This document shows positions 44,008 to 53,895 of a stretch of 64,000 nt of DNA, one piece after another; position 1 is the first letter of the stretch, and every line of letters starts with the position of its first letter. Below the pieces are notes generated by a model. The model was given only the letters and a program-made list of their open reading frames with translations. It was not told the DNA's origin and ran no database searches. The position numbers were made by a program, and so were the translations under genes. The stretch is from Terrimonas ginsenosidimutans. GTDB lineage: Bacteria; Bacteroidota; Bacteroidia; Chitinophagales; Chitinophagaceae. The stretch is from NCBI RefSeq assembly GCF_022012415.1, contig NZ_JAKLTR010000001.1, forward strand, positions 372,001 to 436,000, in the 5' to 3' direction.

Positions 44008-45509
44008 TGAATAAAAGATACATTTCTATATGGTTCCGGTTTCTTAAAACCGATTGGTTTGCCAAGCAAAGAAACAGCCCGGCCGATTCTCCGTTTGTAT
44101 TGGTGACACAGGATCATGGCAGGAAGATCATTTGTGCCTGCAATAATGTCGCATTGCAACAAGGTATTGATATTGGAATGGTTCTCGCCGATGCACGTGC
44201 AATATATCCGTCTTTGTTTGTAGAAGATGATATCCCGGATCTTTCATCGCGACTTTTAAATAAGCTCGCAGAATGGAGCATTCGCTTTTCTCCTTGTGTG
44301 TCTGCAGACCTTCCTGATGGACTTATTATAGACGCAAGTGGTTGTGCGCATCTCTGGGGAACAGAACAATTGTATCTCAACGATATTATTTCCGGGTTAA
44401 ATAAACTTGGTTACCAGACCCGCGCGGCTATGGCAGATACAGTCGGGGCTGCATGGGCAGTTACCCGGTTTGGGACCAATGGTTCAGTGATAGACAATGG
44501 TGCTCAGCTCTCCGCCTTATTATCCCTTCCGCCGCAGGCATTGCGTTTGGAAAAAGAGCAGGCTGATTTACTTCATAAATTAGGGCTGCGTCGTATTGCT
44601 CAATTCATCAATATTCCGCGCCCGGCATTAAGACGAAGGTTTGGGAAAACGCTGCTGCAACGGATCGACCAGGCTACCGGTTCAGAAGAAGAATTTATAG
44701 TGTCGATCATTCCAATTGAAGCATACCAGGAGAGACTTCCTTGTCTTGAACCAATATCAACGGCCACAGGCATTGAGATCGCTTTAGAAAAGCTGCTGGA
44801 TGTTCTTTGTTCTCGCTTGCAAAAAGAGCAAAAGGGCTTGCGTGAAGCTAGTTTCAAAGGTTATAGAATTGATGGCAAGACCGTTTCGATCTCAATCGGA
44901 ACTCACCGTGCATCGTCTAATCCAAAACATTTGTTCAAACTATTTGCACTGAACATCGATTCAATAGAGCCGGACCTTGGTATTGAAGTCTTTCTTATCG
45001 AAGCAAAAAAAATCGAAGATGCGCCAGCTTACCAGGAACAGATCTGGACTACGTCCTGCGGACTTGAGAATATTCAATTGGCCGAACTGATCGATCGCAT
45101 TGCAGGACGTATTGGAGAAAACAGGATCTATCGTTTTCTGCCAGACGAGCATTACTGGCCTGAGCGATCAATAAAGAAGGCGCTATCTATTAACGAAAAA
45201 CCGTCAACACAGTGGCGAACTGACAGGCCCCGGCCAACAATTCTATTGTCAAACCCTGAATTGATAGACGTTACCGCGCCAATCCCGGATTATCCACCGA
45301 TGTTGTTTCGCTATAAAGGTGTTCTGCATAAAATAAAACGAGCCGATGGGCCAGAGCGCATCGAGCAGGAATGGTGGTTGCAGCAAGGACAGCACCGTGA
45401 CTATTACTATGTTGAAGATGAAGAAGGCCGGCGTTACTGGATCTTTCGCCTGGGTCATTATGATGCAGACAAGACCTATCAATGGTTTATTCACGGGTTT
45501 TTTGCATAA
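44007..45509 (+). CDS. imuB: ImuB, Y-family polymerase-like scaffold
   Basis: A 500-residue protein of the Y-family fold. Unlike active polymerases it lacks the usual acidic catalytic residues: the place of the DxD motif has YISIWFRF and the second site has IDASGCAHLWG. This is typical for ImuB, which binds the beta clamp, ImuA and DnaE2 and has no polymerase activity. The middle has helix-hairpin-helix-like LHKLGLRRIAQF and the little-finger region around residues 230-330. The start is GTG at 44007, overlapping the imuA stop by 1 nt. Confidence 0.92.
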   Translation: MNKRYISIWFRFLKTDWFAKQRNSPADSPFVLVTQDHGRKIICACNNVALQQGIDIGMVLADARAIYPSLFVEDDIPDLSSRLLNKLAEWSIRFSPCVSADLPDGLIIDASGCAHLWGTEQLYLNDIISGLNKLGYQTRAAMADTVGAAWAVTRFGTNGSVIDNGAQLSALLSLPPQALRLEKEQADLLHKLGLRRIAQFINIPRPALRRRFGKTLLQRIDQATGSEEEFIVSIIPIEAYQERLPCLEPISTATGIEIALEKLLDVLCSRLQKEQKGLREASFKGYRIDGKTVSISIGTHRASSNPKHLFKLFALNIDSIEPDLGIEVFLIEAKKIEDAPAYQEQIWTTSCGLENIQLAELIDRIAGRIGENRIYRFLPDEHYWPERSIKKALSINEKPSTQWRTDRPRPTILLSNPELIDVTAPIPDYPPMLFRYKGVLHKIKRADGPERIEQEWWLQQGQHRDYYYVEDEEGRRYWIFRLGHYDADKTYQWFIHGFFA

Positions 45510-45523
45510 AAAGAATAGTGTGT

Positions 45524-48500
45524 ATGAGTTATTCAGAATTACAGGTTACAAGCAATTTCAGCTTTCTCCGTGGTGCCTCTCATCCGGAAGAACTGATCGA
45601 TCAGGCAATTGCATTAGGTTATAAAGAAATTGCGATCACGGACCGGAATACACTGGCCGGCATTGTACGTGCATATAAAGCCGCTAAGGGTAAAGAGATC
45701 CGGCTGATCCCCGCTTGCCGGCTCGACCTGTTAGATGGTCCTTCCCTTCTCGCCTATCCAACTGATAAAACCGCTTATGCCCTGCTTTCATCCTTATTAA
45801 GCAAAGGAAATCTTCGTGCAGAGAAAGGCGAATGTCATTTATATAAAAAAGATATTTATGATCATGCCGAAGGCATGAAATTTATCGCCGTTCCACCGGA
45901 AAAACTGGATGAACACTTTGATCTTGATCCCTCTTTTCAAAAGCAATTAAAAGAATATAAGGATAAATTAGGCGACCATCTTTACCTGGCTTGTTTTCGT
46001 TTATATAACGGTAATGATTCAAAACTGCAATTCCGCCTCGCAGAGCTATCAGAAAGATTGTCTATTCCGCTTGTTGCAACAAATGATGTTCACTATCATC
46101 ATCCTCTTCGCAGGGAACTGCAGGATGTAATGACCTGTATCCGGGAAAAATGCACGATCCACAATGCAGGTTTTCGTTTACACGCGAATGCAGAAAGATA
46201 CCTGAAACCGCAGGAAGAGATGAATCGCCTTTTCAGACAGTATCCCGATGCGATCCGGCGGACAAAAGAGATTGCAGATGCCTGTACTTTTTGCCTGAGC
46301 GAATTAAAATATGAATACCCTGAAGAAATAACCACTGAAGGACGAACACCTCAGCAGGAACTAACGCATCTTGCCTGGATCGGCGCGAATGAAAAGTTCA
46401 ATGGACATATACCACAAAAGACAAAAGAGGCTATCAATTATGAATTAGGCTTCATTGAACAGATGAATTATGCAGCCTACTTTTTAACCGTATATGATAT
46501 CGTTCGCTTCGCCCGTGAAAAAGAAATCCTTTGCCAGGGAAGAGGGTCTGCCGCCAACTCAACAGTATGTTATTGCCTCGGTATCACGTCTGTCAATCCG
46601 GAAAAGTTCGATCTTCTCTTTGAACGATTTATTTCTTCGGCAAGAAATGAACCGCCGGATATTGATGTCGACTTTGAACATGAACGTCGGGAAGAAGTAA
46701 TACAATATATCTATGAAAAGTATGGCCGTGACAGAGCCGCGATCATCGCAACCGTTACACAACAGCACCAGAAAGGAGCCATCCGTGATGTAGGAAAAGC
46801 AATGGGATTATCTGTGGATACGATCACCCGTCTATCTGGTTCCATATGGGAGTTTACAGATGAATGGTTTGAAGGAAACCGCATCACAGAACAAGGTCTT
46901 AACCCAAATGATCAACATCTTCGAAAAGTATTACAGCTTACACGTGAATTTATGGGCTTTCCGCGTCAGCTTGGACAACATACAGGAGGATTTGTGATCA
47001 CGCAGGGAAAACTATTTAACCTCTGTCCCATTCTTAATGCGCGGATGGAAAATCGCACCTGTATCGAATGGAATAAAGACGATATTGATGTTTTAGGCTT
47101 TATGAAGATCGACGTGCTTGCTCTTGGAATGCTTACCTGTATCCGTAAAGCATTTGATAAAGCAAAACAGCATTATGGATTACATCTCACGCTGGCGAAT
47201 ATAGAGCAGGATGTAAAAGATGTGTATGACATGATCTCGCAGGGCGATACGATCGGTGTTTTTCAGATAGAAAGCCGCGCACAACAATCCATGCTGCCAC
47301 GGTTAAGACCAGAGAACTTCTATGATCTTGTAATAGAAGTTGCGATTGTAAGGCCGGGTCCTATTCAGGGCGACATGGTGCATCCATACCTGCGCCGCAG
47401 GAATAATGAAGAGCCGGTAGAGTATCCATCAAAAGACCTGGAAGATATTCTGAAAAAAACGCTTGGCGTTCCTCTTTTCCAGGAGCAGGCGATGAAGATC
47501 GCGATCGTTGCGGCCGGCTTTTCTCCTACAGAAGCTGATGAGCTCAGACGCAGCATGGCCACATTCAAAGCACATGGACAGGTAGTTAAGTTTGGAGAAA
47601 AGCTGATCAATGGAATGATCAGTCGCGGTTATGAACAGGAATATGCAGAACGTGTATTTCGTCAATTGGAAGGCTTTGGCAGTTATGGTTTCCCAGAAAG
47701 CCATGCGGCCAGTTTTGCATTACTGGTTTATGTTTCTTCCTGGATCAAATGCTTTTACCCGGATGTGTTTGCTTGCGCATTATTGAACAGTATGCCAATG
47801 GGATTTTATCAGCCGGCGCAAATCGTGATCGACGCACAAAAGCATGATGTGATAGTAAGGCCTGTCGACATCAATCATTCTGATTGGGATAATACGCTTG
47901 AAGAAAGAGATGGAGAGTATTGTGCGTTGCGATTGGGATTCAGACAGGTCAAAGGCTTACGGCAGGAGGAAATGGAGATGTTGATTGCGGCAAGAAAACG
48001 ATCCTTCACACATATTGATCAATTACGAGATGCTGGCATTTCAGATGCCACAATGGAAAAACTTGCCGGTGCAGATGCATTCAGATCCATCGATCTTGAC
48101 CGGCGACAGGCGCTTTGGGATGCGTCTACCAAAGATCGTCCGGAAGCATTATTTCAGGGTCAGTATTTAAAGGAAGAGACGGAGCAGATTGCATTACCGG
48201 ATATGAGTTTATCAGAACATGTTGTGCAAGATTATGCCAGCGTCTCTTTATCTCTTAAAGCTCACCCGGTAAGTTTCGTCCGCGAGAAATTAAACCTGTT
48301 GCGTATCCTGCCGACAAATGATCTTCAACATCAACAACCCGGGAAAGTAGTAAAAGTAGCAGGACTTGTATTAGTCAGGCAAAGACCGGGCACAGCTGGA
48401 GGTGTTTGCTTTATGACGATCGAAGATGAAACCGGAGTGGCAAACCTTGTGATCTTCGAAAGTTTGTTTGAGAAATTCAGGAAAGAAATTCTTCAATCAA

Positions 48501-48742
48501 AATTGATCATGGTAGAAGGACAATTACAAATAGAAAAGAGTGTGATCCATGTGGTGGTTCGAAGCTGTCATAACTTTTCGAAGATGCTTCGCTCGCTTAC
48601 TCCGGAAGAAAACGAAGAGCCACCCGTTCTTACTTTATCTAAAGCAGATGAAAAATCCATCCCGCCAGGATTAAACAAACGTGCTCAGGTTCGAAAGACC
48701 TCCGAAGAAGATGCATTTCATGGAGGTAGAAATTTCAGGTAA
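45524..48742 (+). CDS. dnaE2: DnaE2, error-prone DNA polymerase III alpha subunit
   Basis: A 1072-residue C-family polymerase. The N-terminal PHP domain begins SNFSFLRGASHPEELI and has AITDRNTLAGI. The palm contains the active-site stretch PPDIDVDFEHERREEVIQY (near residue 380), with two Asp as metal ligands, and a C-terminal OB-like domain around residues 930-1010. The start at 45524 is 14 nt after the imuB stop. DnaE2 makes lesion bypass and mutations with ImuA and ImuB. It is distinct from the replicative DnaE, which is not in this window. Confidence 0.95.
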   Translation: MSYSELQVTSNFSFLRGASHPEELIDQAIALGYKEIAITDRNTLAGIVRAYKAAKGKEIRLIPACRLDLLDGPSLLAYPTDKTAYALLSSLLSKGNLRAEKGECHLYKKDIYDHAEGMKFIAVPPEKLDEHFDLDPSFQKQLKEYKDKLGDHLYLACFRLYNGNDSKLQFRLAELSERLSIPLVATNDVHYHHPLRRELQDVMTCIREKCTIHNAGFRLHANAERYLKPQEEMNRLFRQYPDAIRRTKEIADACTFCLSELKYEYPEEITTEGRTPQQELTHLAWIGANEKFNGHIPQKTKEAINYELGFIEQMNYAAYFLTVYDIVRFAREKEILCQGRGSAANSTVCYCLGITSVNPEKFDLLFERFISSARNEPPDIDVDFEHERREEVIQYIYEKYGRDRAAIIATVTQQHQKGAIRDVGKAMGLSVDTITRLSGSIWEFTDEWFEGNRITEQGLNPNDQHLRKVLQLTREFMGFPRQLGQHTGGFVITQGKLFNLCPILNARMENRTCIEWNKDDIDVLGFMKIDVLALGMLTCIRKAFDKAKQHYGLHLTLANIEQDVKDVYDMISQGDTIGVFQIESRAQQSMLPRLRPENFYDLVIEVAIVRPGPIQGDMVHPYLRRRNNEEPVEYPSKDLEDILKKTLGVPLFQEQAMKIAIVAAGFSPTEADELRRSMATFKAHGQVVKFGEKLINGMISRGYEQEYAERVFRQLEGFGSYGFPESHAASFALLVYVSSWIKCFYPDVFACALLNSMPMGFYQPAQIVIDAQKHDVIVRPVDINHSDWDNTLEERDGEYCALRLGFRQVKGLRQEEMEMLIAARKRSFTHIDQLRDAGISDATMEKLAGADAFRSIDLDRRQALWDASTKDRPEALFQGQYLKEETEQIALPDMSLSEHVVQDYASVSLSLKAHPVSFVREKLNLLRILPTNDLQHQQPGKVVKVAGLVLVRQRPGTAGGVCFMTIEDETGVANLVIFESLFEKFRKEILQSKLIMVEGQLQIEKSVIHVVVRSCHNFSKMLRSLTPEENEEPPVLTLSKADEKSIPPGLNKRAQVRKTSEEDAFHGGRNFR

Positions 48743-48766
48743 ATAGTCCTATTAAACAGATCATTT

Positions 48767-49381
48767 ATGTTAACTCTTTTTGAAGACACGCAACTATTTA
48801 ATTCCGGAGAACTCCGCATAAAAGCATTCGATATACCGGATGCAGAATTAACTCTTTGGGAGCATTTTATAAAGCGGGACGAAGCCGACACTTTCTATAA
48901 TACGCTCCTTGCAGAGACCCCGTGGAAACAGGAGGAGATCACGGTTTATGACAAAACTCATTTGACTCCACGGATGTGCGTCTGGTACGGGAAAAACCGA
49001 GATCCATTAAAACCCGTTCGCGCTCTTACTCCAACACTTGAAACGATTAAACAAAAAGTTGAGAACGCCTGCGGCGTGCAGTTTACAAGTGTATTGGTAA
49101 ATCTTTACAGAGATGGAAAGGACGGCGTTGGATGGCATCGTGATCATGACAGAGAGCTTGGTCCAAGACCTGTAGTGGCCTCTGTCAGCTTTGGAGAAAC
49201 CAGACCTTTTGAGATAAGGCACAAGTTCAAAAAGGAGATAGAAAAGATCCGGATCCTTTTGAATCATGGCAGTTTTCTATTGATGGCTGGCGAAATGCAG
49301 CATTTCTGGGAGCATCAGGTGCCAAAAACAGCGAAGGAGATCAAGCCGAGAATAAATCTGACATTCCGGATAGTATATTAG
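48767..49381 (+). CDS. alkB: AlkB-like alpha-ketoglutarate-dependent dioxygenase
   Basis: A 204-residue Fe(II)/2-oxoglutarate dioxygenase that removes alkyl groups from DNA bases. The iron triad is His124 and Asp126 in GWHRDHDRE and His183 in FWEHQVPK; the 2-oxoglutarate binding Arg is in RINLTFR (residues 195-201). NLYRDGKDGVGWH is the family signature. It starts 24 nt after dnaE2 with the same orientation, so it is probably part of the damage operon: one gene reverses alkylation while the others bypass lesions. Confidence 0.93.
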   Translation: MLTLFEDTQLFNSGELRIKAFDIPDAELTLWEHFIKRDEADTFYNTLLAETPWKQEEITVYDKTHLTPRMCVWYGKNRDPLKPVRALTPTLETIKQKVENACGVQFTSVLVNLYRDGKDGVGWHRDHDRELGPRPVVASVSFGETRPFEIRHKFKKEIEKIRILLNHGSFLLMAGEMQHFWEHQVPKTAKEIKPRINLTFRIVY

Positions 49382-49440
49382 AGGCGTATTGAAGAGTGGT
49401 TTAGATTGCCATTCGGTCTGATATTTCAAAAAGTCTTTGA

Positions 49441-49725
49441 ATGCAAACAGTCTATTTGTTCCGGATACTGAAAGTAATCTGCCATCATAACAGAGGTGTT
49501 TTTATCTTCACTCAACTACTCGATGAGGATACAACGATACTGGTAAAAGAGGGATCTCTGCTGAAAGGAATGAGCGTATATCATTATGAAAGCTTGTATC
49601 CATATAAGGATGATAATGGATCTCCCTTGTTAGACGTCTTTGTTTTCCGGCCAACAGACTGGAAGATGCTGACATGTACGCTGTTTACAGAAGGAGAAAT
49701 AGTTGAACTGGTATTAGTCTTTTGA
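49441..49725 (+). CDS. Small hypothetical protein after alkB
   Basis: A 94-residue protein with no signal peptide. The sequence is beta-rich: GVFIFTQLLDEDTTILVKEGSLLKGMSVYHYESL and KMLTCTLFTEGEIVELVLVF, like an OB-type or small barrel domain. It follows alkB by 59 nt in the same direction and could be its last operon member. I recognise no family. The codon pattern and ATG start support translation, but a chance frame cannot be excluded. Confidence 0.5.
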   Translation: MQTVYLFRILKVICHHNRGVFIFTQLLDEDTTILVKEGSLLKGMSVYHYESLYPYKDDNGSPLLDVFVFRPTDWKMLTCTLFTEGEIVELVLVF

Positions 49726-49989
49726 TCTTTTGCAGAGAACAGCTAATGCTGTTGTTAATAATAGCCTTTCTTATTGCATTCACAACAAATTCGTTTCGGC
49801 AGCGATAAATGGAACATGGATCATATCAAGCGATGAATAACAGGATCTGTCAGGATAACTCATTGATCAAACCCGAATAGGGTAAGATATAATGGCCTTA
49901 TGCCGTGAGAGCCTTCTTTCTAAGGGTTGTTACTTTGCGCTTTGATGGTTGCGGCATCATTCCTATCAACTGTTGTTACCGAGAGGGAC

Positions 49990-50180
49990 GAGAGTGGTAA
50001 TAAACAGCATTCGCCTGTTATTTTCCCGTTTTTATTCGTTTTTTTCTCGAGGTTTTCCTTCTCCTGTGATCGATATTTGGATTGTTAGAGATCTTGATCC
50101 TATTGGGAGAAGGTTTCTGCTTATTTATTGCAATAGATAACGTTGAGTTTTTAAGCCAGATGGCTGTCAAAGTTGGAGGG
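49990..50180 (+). repeat. Possible diverged copy of the interspersed repeat (C)
   Basis: The part around 50015-50080 shares GTTATTTTCCCG, TTTTCTCGAGGTTTTCC (like copy A) and CGATATTT with the other copies, and GCTGTCAAAGTTGGAGGGAGTTAG resembles the tail. No clear hairpin is seen, and the similarity is weak. Confidence 0.35.
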
Positions 50181-50279
50181 AGTTAGAACTGTTTGGATTG
50201 GTGTATGTCTTAAATGTCATTTGCCAGGCCGGGTGTTGTTATTACACCCCCTCTCAGACCAACTTTCGGTGGTGGTGGC

Positions 50280-50301
50280 GGGGGAGGGAGGGCCCAAAGG
50301 G
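50280..50301 (+). other. G-quadruplex motif
   Basis: Runs of G at 50280-50284, 50286-50288, 50290-50292 and 50299-50301 with short loops (1, 1 and 6 nt) fit a canonical quadruplex pattern on the plus strand. Confidence 0.6.
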
Positions 50302-50459
50302 CGGAAAGGGTGAAGGCAAGAGGCGTGGTCCCCATTAGGAAGCCCTCACGGCCCTCCAGGAAATTTAACCTCCCTCAAATAACCTCTCCCTCTGCCAGCC
50401 AAGACACCCACCGCCCTGCCTATGACTTCCTATTCCCCATTTCCTCCTCCCCCAAGAAC

Positions 50460-51191
50460 TCACTTTACCCTCCCAACTCTCATATGTACCGGAAATACTA
50501 CCCTCCTCTTTTCACTCCAATATGGCCGGATCTTTATGATCAACGCTTCCACCGGATCAAATCCGTTCGACTTTACAAAATTCTGATACGCCGACCAGGT
50601 TTGTAAATACCCTTCCAGGTTTTCAAGCGACCAGTCATATGTAATAACAAAATCAGGACTTGCTATCTCATCAAAAGGAAAAGGTATGCTCTCGTATCGT
50701 TCGTCAACAAATCGTCTCTCTTCATCCCAATGATCTTTCAGGATATTAAAATGGTAATCCCTTATATACTCGTCGATCTCCGGTGAAATTGTCAACAGTG
50801 AATATGCCCAGGCAGCAAAGACTCCGCCTGTTTTTGTAACACGATAAACCTCTTTATAAAAAGCATCAAACTGGAACCAATGCAACGCTTGTGATACCGT
50901 GACCAGGTTAAATTTATCATCTTCGAATGCCGTATGCTCGGCAGCCTGCAAGCTGTAGGTAATGTTGGGCCCAAACTGAGCGTTATTTAATTGCTGCTGG
51001 CTAATATCAGTCGCATAAACCTGTTCAAAGTATTTAGCAAGCGCTACGGCTGTTTGACCATTTCCCGTTGCACAATCCCAGACCGCCTCACGCTGGTTTA
51101 CATGCTCCATCAGAAACTCGAATAATTCCGGAGGGTATGTGGGCCGGTATATTGCATACTGCCGGGCCTGATCGGAAAAGTTATTTTTCAT
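50460..51191 (-). CDS. Class I SAM-dependent methyltransferase
   Basis: A 243-residue methyltransferase. Motif I is WDCATGNGQTAVALAKYF, then YATDISQQQLNNA with the acidic residue, and LVTVSQALHWF. This resembles the UbiE/Coq5-like small-molecule group with the HWF signature (residues 100-103). No signal peptide. Monocistronic by position. Substrate unknown. Confidence 0.87.
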   Translation of the reverse strand: MKNNFSDQARQYAIYRPTYPPELFEFLMEHVNQREAVWDCATGNGQTAVALAKYFEQVYATDISQQQLNNAQFGPNITYSLQAAEHTAFEDDKFNLVTVSQALHWFQFDAFYKEVYRVTKTGGVFAAWAYSLLTISPEIDEYIRDYHFNILKDHWDEERRFVDERYESIPFPFDEIASPDFVITYDWSLENLEGYLQTWSAYQNFVKSNGFDPVEALIIKIRPYWSEKRRVVFPVHMRVGRVK

Positions 51192-51640
51192 GCTGTACGG
51201 TTTGGTTTTATCATGCCATTGCTCCGGAACAGATCAATTTTCATTCCCTATTTCCGTGAACCATCTCTAACTCATTGATAATGGGGCCGCACGAAAGCGT
51301 TTTTTGTTTTCTTTAAATGTTTGGTCTATCGCCCGGTGATAAAATCTGTATAGGCTTTGTCAGCCGGCAGAACACCAGTGCACAGAAGTCGACTGAGATT
51401 TTTAACCCCTGACCGGTGGTAAGGATCAAATGATAAACGTTAGGCCTGCCAGAGCCGGGACCAGCGTCGTTAAGTTCGCTCAGAAGATTGATCAACATTA
51501 GATTTCTCTCGCCTGCTTCAAAATAGAAAAGCCCCGTGAACGGGGCCTTTGTACGTCGCCTGGGCGACTTTCAACTTCAACCAAGTTTGGATAATCTGAC
51601 GCAACCGCCTGGTTTCGGTTACAGTTTAGGGTAATATTTT
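51192..51640. other. Intergenic region between the methyltransferase and PspC genes
   Basis: About 450 bp containing the PspC terminator at 51528-51550 and a small GTCGCC/GGCGAC hairpin at 51555-51568. A frame at 51313-51498 (minus) is not supported by any motif. Confidence 0.5.
51528..51550 (-). terminator. Terminator of the padR-pspC operon
   Basis: A GC stem (GCCCCG/CGGGGC, 51531-51536 with 51541-51546) extended by A-T pairs, with a 4-nt loop. On the minus strand it is followed by CTTTTCTATTTT. Confidence 0.7.
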
Positions 51641-53866
51641 TTACAGCCATCTTACAATAGAGAATACTCCTGAAGGAGATCCTATCGCATCGTCCTGGTT
51701 GTTATCGAGCTTTTCCATTTCAACAGCACTGGTAGATTGTGATTTCTTTTGTTGCTCTTGCAACTCGCGGATAACACGTTCACTTTCGTCTTTTTTACGC
51801 TTCTCTTCTTCGATCTTCCTTTCCAGGTCGATTGAATCCGCAGCCTTTCTTTCGTATCTGTAATCACTGCTGCGGGACCTGCCGTCCGATGAAGACTCTG
51901 TCTCCTCAGGATCGCTGGCTGTGTTGATCCGACTCAGGCTTTTCAATCCCTCGGCGGTCATTACGTAATCTGTATTCGTAGAATAATTGAACCCGTAATC
52001 ATTGTCGATGTTAACACCACTGAAGCGGCGTCTGCTTCTTTTTACGGTGAATTTCGAAGGGTTCAACTTTTCTCTGACCGACCGATCGAACCGGATCTTT
52101 TTACCAACAGGAACATGTATTTCGACTTCCACCTGCTGCAAACGGAACTTGACATCCTTGCCTACATTATAACCATTTCCAATATCCAGAATGCTATCCG
52201 CAGCGGAGATCGAATAATTCATTGATTGTGCTCTTTTCAATGCATCGTTCCTATCACGTCCGTAACTGTGCTTCTTTTCAAAAACATGGAAACTGCTATC
52301 AGCGCTTGGAATAACATTGATCCTGATCGTAGACATTCTCATCGTGTCATCAGAAATATCCCATCCTTCGATATCATCATTCAGCCATCCAAAGTTTCCT
52401 CTGTAATCTAAACCCTGCTCCTTTACCATTACGATCATCTTGCCATTGGAAGGTTGTTTTGACAAAGCGATTTCATTGCTGACCTGTTGATAATCCTTGA
52501 AATCGCGTGTAATACTCGATACTAACAGGATCAGACAAACCCAACCGATCGTCCAGAGAAATCCGAATGTCCATCCGAGGTAACTGTTTCTGGAACGGAC
52601 CCCGATCAGGCGGCGGATGACCCAGGTAATTAACCCGACCAGGGGAACTACCAGGAAGAATAACAATGTTCCCAATGCCAGGATCTTTTGCGTATTGCTC
52701 GTCCAAAGGAAATTTGTTACAGGCCACCATGCCATGCCACCGAAAAGTAATGCGAGCAGTACAACAAACAGTGCAAGCACGATTGAGCCAAAGACGAACA
52801 GGAAGAAAGCTTTGAAGATCACGCCGATCATATGTCCGATGCCCTGCCCGCTGCGCCGCGCGGTGTCGTTTACTTCCGATGTGAATGCTTTTCCTTTCGT
52901 ATTTGCAAACTCCTTTGCTCGATTCCCAAAATTCTGGGCAGACTCTTTCACCTCTTCGCTCCAGTTTTTCACACGATCCCTTACGCCGCCCATTTCCTGG
53001 CGAACATTATCACGTATCCGGTTCACGTCAACCTTTTCACCACGCATTTCCATCTTTTCATAGTTCGTTTTCGCTTCAGGTAATACCATCCACAATACGA
53101 TATAGATCAAAAACAACGTACCATTCAGCGACCCGAATACTATATTAGGAAACACATCGAAATGATAACTCCAGGTAAGTCCACCAATGATACCAAACAG
53201 GATATTCAATGCGAGAGGACCGACAAAGATCAACCTGATCAACCAGGATTCTTTATTAAAATATGCAGCAAGACCGCCGGCAACACCGCCGATCACTTTA
53301 TCGTCCGAATTACGGTATAGTCTTTTCCCGGTATATCCTTCAAGGTCTTTGGTAGGCAATACCATCCAGAGAATGATATAGATCAAAAAGCCTACACCGA
53401 AACCTCCAAATGTGATGATCGCAAACAGGATCCGGACAATGGAAGGATCCACATTCATATAAGCCGCCAGACCACTACATACACCGCCGATAAGCTTGTC
53501 GCTCGTGTCACGGAATAAACGTGTCCGGGGCCTTGTATTTGAAGAGTCATAATACTGTTGCTGCGATTGACCAGCCTGAGTGTTACTCTCTGCGTCCGCA
53601 GCATCGTCATCAAAATCTTCCGGTCTTCCCATAGAAGCAATGATCTCGTCGACATCAGCATCCGTTACACAGCTTGCGCCTTTACGGATCTTATCATTCA
53701 TCAATTCCGCGATACGGCTTTCGATATCATTAATGATCTCGTCACGACCTTCTTCATTGGCAAAGTGACGGCGCAGGCTTTCGATATAACCCTGCAGCTT
53801 TTCATAAGCCGAATCTTCGATAGGTATTACCCTGCCGCTAAGGTTTATGTTAATGATCTTTTTCAT
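51641..53866 (-). CDS. PspC domain membrane protein
   Basis: A 741-residue membrane protein. The N-terminus (residues 1-90) has the helical PspC-associated or HAAS-type domain with GRDEIINDIESRIAELMND. Two PspC domains follow, with LIGGVCSGLAAYMNVDPSIVRILFA (about 120) and VIGGVAGGLAAYFNKESWLIRLIF (about 190), each ending in a WMVLP motif. More transmembrane helices occur at about 355-460, and a C-terminal beta-rich region starting near 510 is DUF4097-like in outline. It is cotranscribed with PadR (29 nt). PspC proteins act in envelope stress responses; this form is typical for Bacteroidota. Confidence 0.88.
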   Translation of the reverse strand: MKKIININLSGRVIPIEDSAYEKLQGYIESLRRHFANEEGRDEIINDIESRIAELMNDKIRKGASCVTDADVDEIIASMGRPEDFDDDAADAESNTQAGQSQQQYYDSSNTRPRTRLFRDTSDKLIGGVCSGLAAYMNVDPSIVRILFAIITFGGFGVGFLIYIILWMVLPTKDLEGYTGKRLYRNSDDKVIGGVAGGLAAYFNKESWLIRLIFVGPLALNILFGIIGGLTWSYHFDVFPNIVFGSLNGTLFLIYIVLWMVLPEAKTNYEKMEMRGEKVDVNRIRDNVRQEMGGVRDRVKNWSEEVKESAQNFGNRAKEFANTKGKAFTSEVNDTARRSGQGIGHMIGVIFKAFFLFVFGSIVLALFVVLLALLFGGMAWWPVTNFLWTSNTQKILALGTLLFFLVVPLVGLITWVIRRLIGVRSRNSYLGWTFGFLWTIGWVCLILLVSSITRDFKDYQQVSNEIALSKQPSNGKMIVMVKEQGLDYRGNFGWLNDDIEGWDISDDTMRMSTIRINVIPSADSSFHVFEKKHSYGRDRNDALKRAQSMNYSISAADSILDIGNGYNVGKDVKFRLQQVEVEIHVPVGKKIRFDRSVREKLNPSKFTVKRSRRRFSGVNIDNDYGFNYSTNTDYVMTAEGLKSLSRINTASDPEETESSSDGRSRSSDYRYERKAADSIDLERKIEEEKRKKDESERVIRELQEQQKKSQSTSAVEMEKLDNNQDDAIGSPSGVFSIVRWL

Positions 53867-53895
53867 GTCAAATATTTTGGGTTGAAGCGATGTGG

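Larger units (their letters stand above)
49726..50459. other. Non-coding stretch with strand-asymmetric and G-rich parts
   Basis: About 730 bp before a convergent gene, with no supported protein. It contains the possible repeat copy, a G-rich run at 50268-50310 and a following C-rich, purine-poor stretch to about 50470. Frames through it are low-complexity. Confidence 0.5.

Noticed and set aside
50214-50606. Plus-strand frame of 130 residues
   Set aside because: Low-complexity sequence arising from G-rich and C-rich DNA, and it overlaps the methyltransferase gene end.
51313-51498. Minus-strand frame of 61 residues
   Set aside because: No motif or signal peptide was seen, and it lies in an otherwise non-coding region before a terminator.
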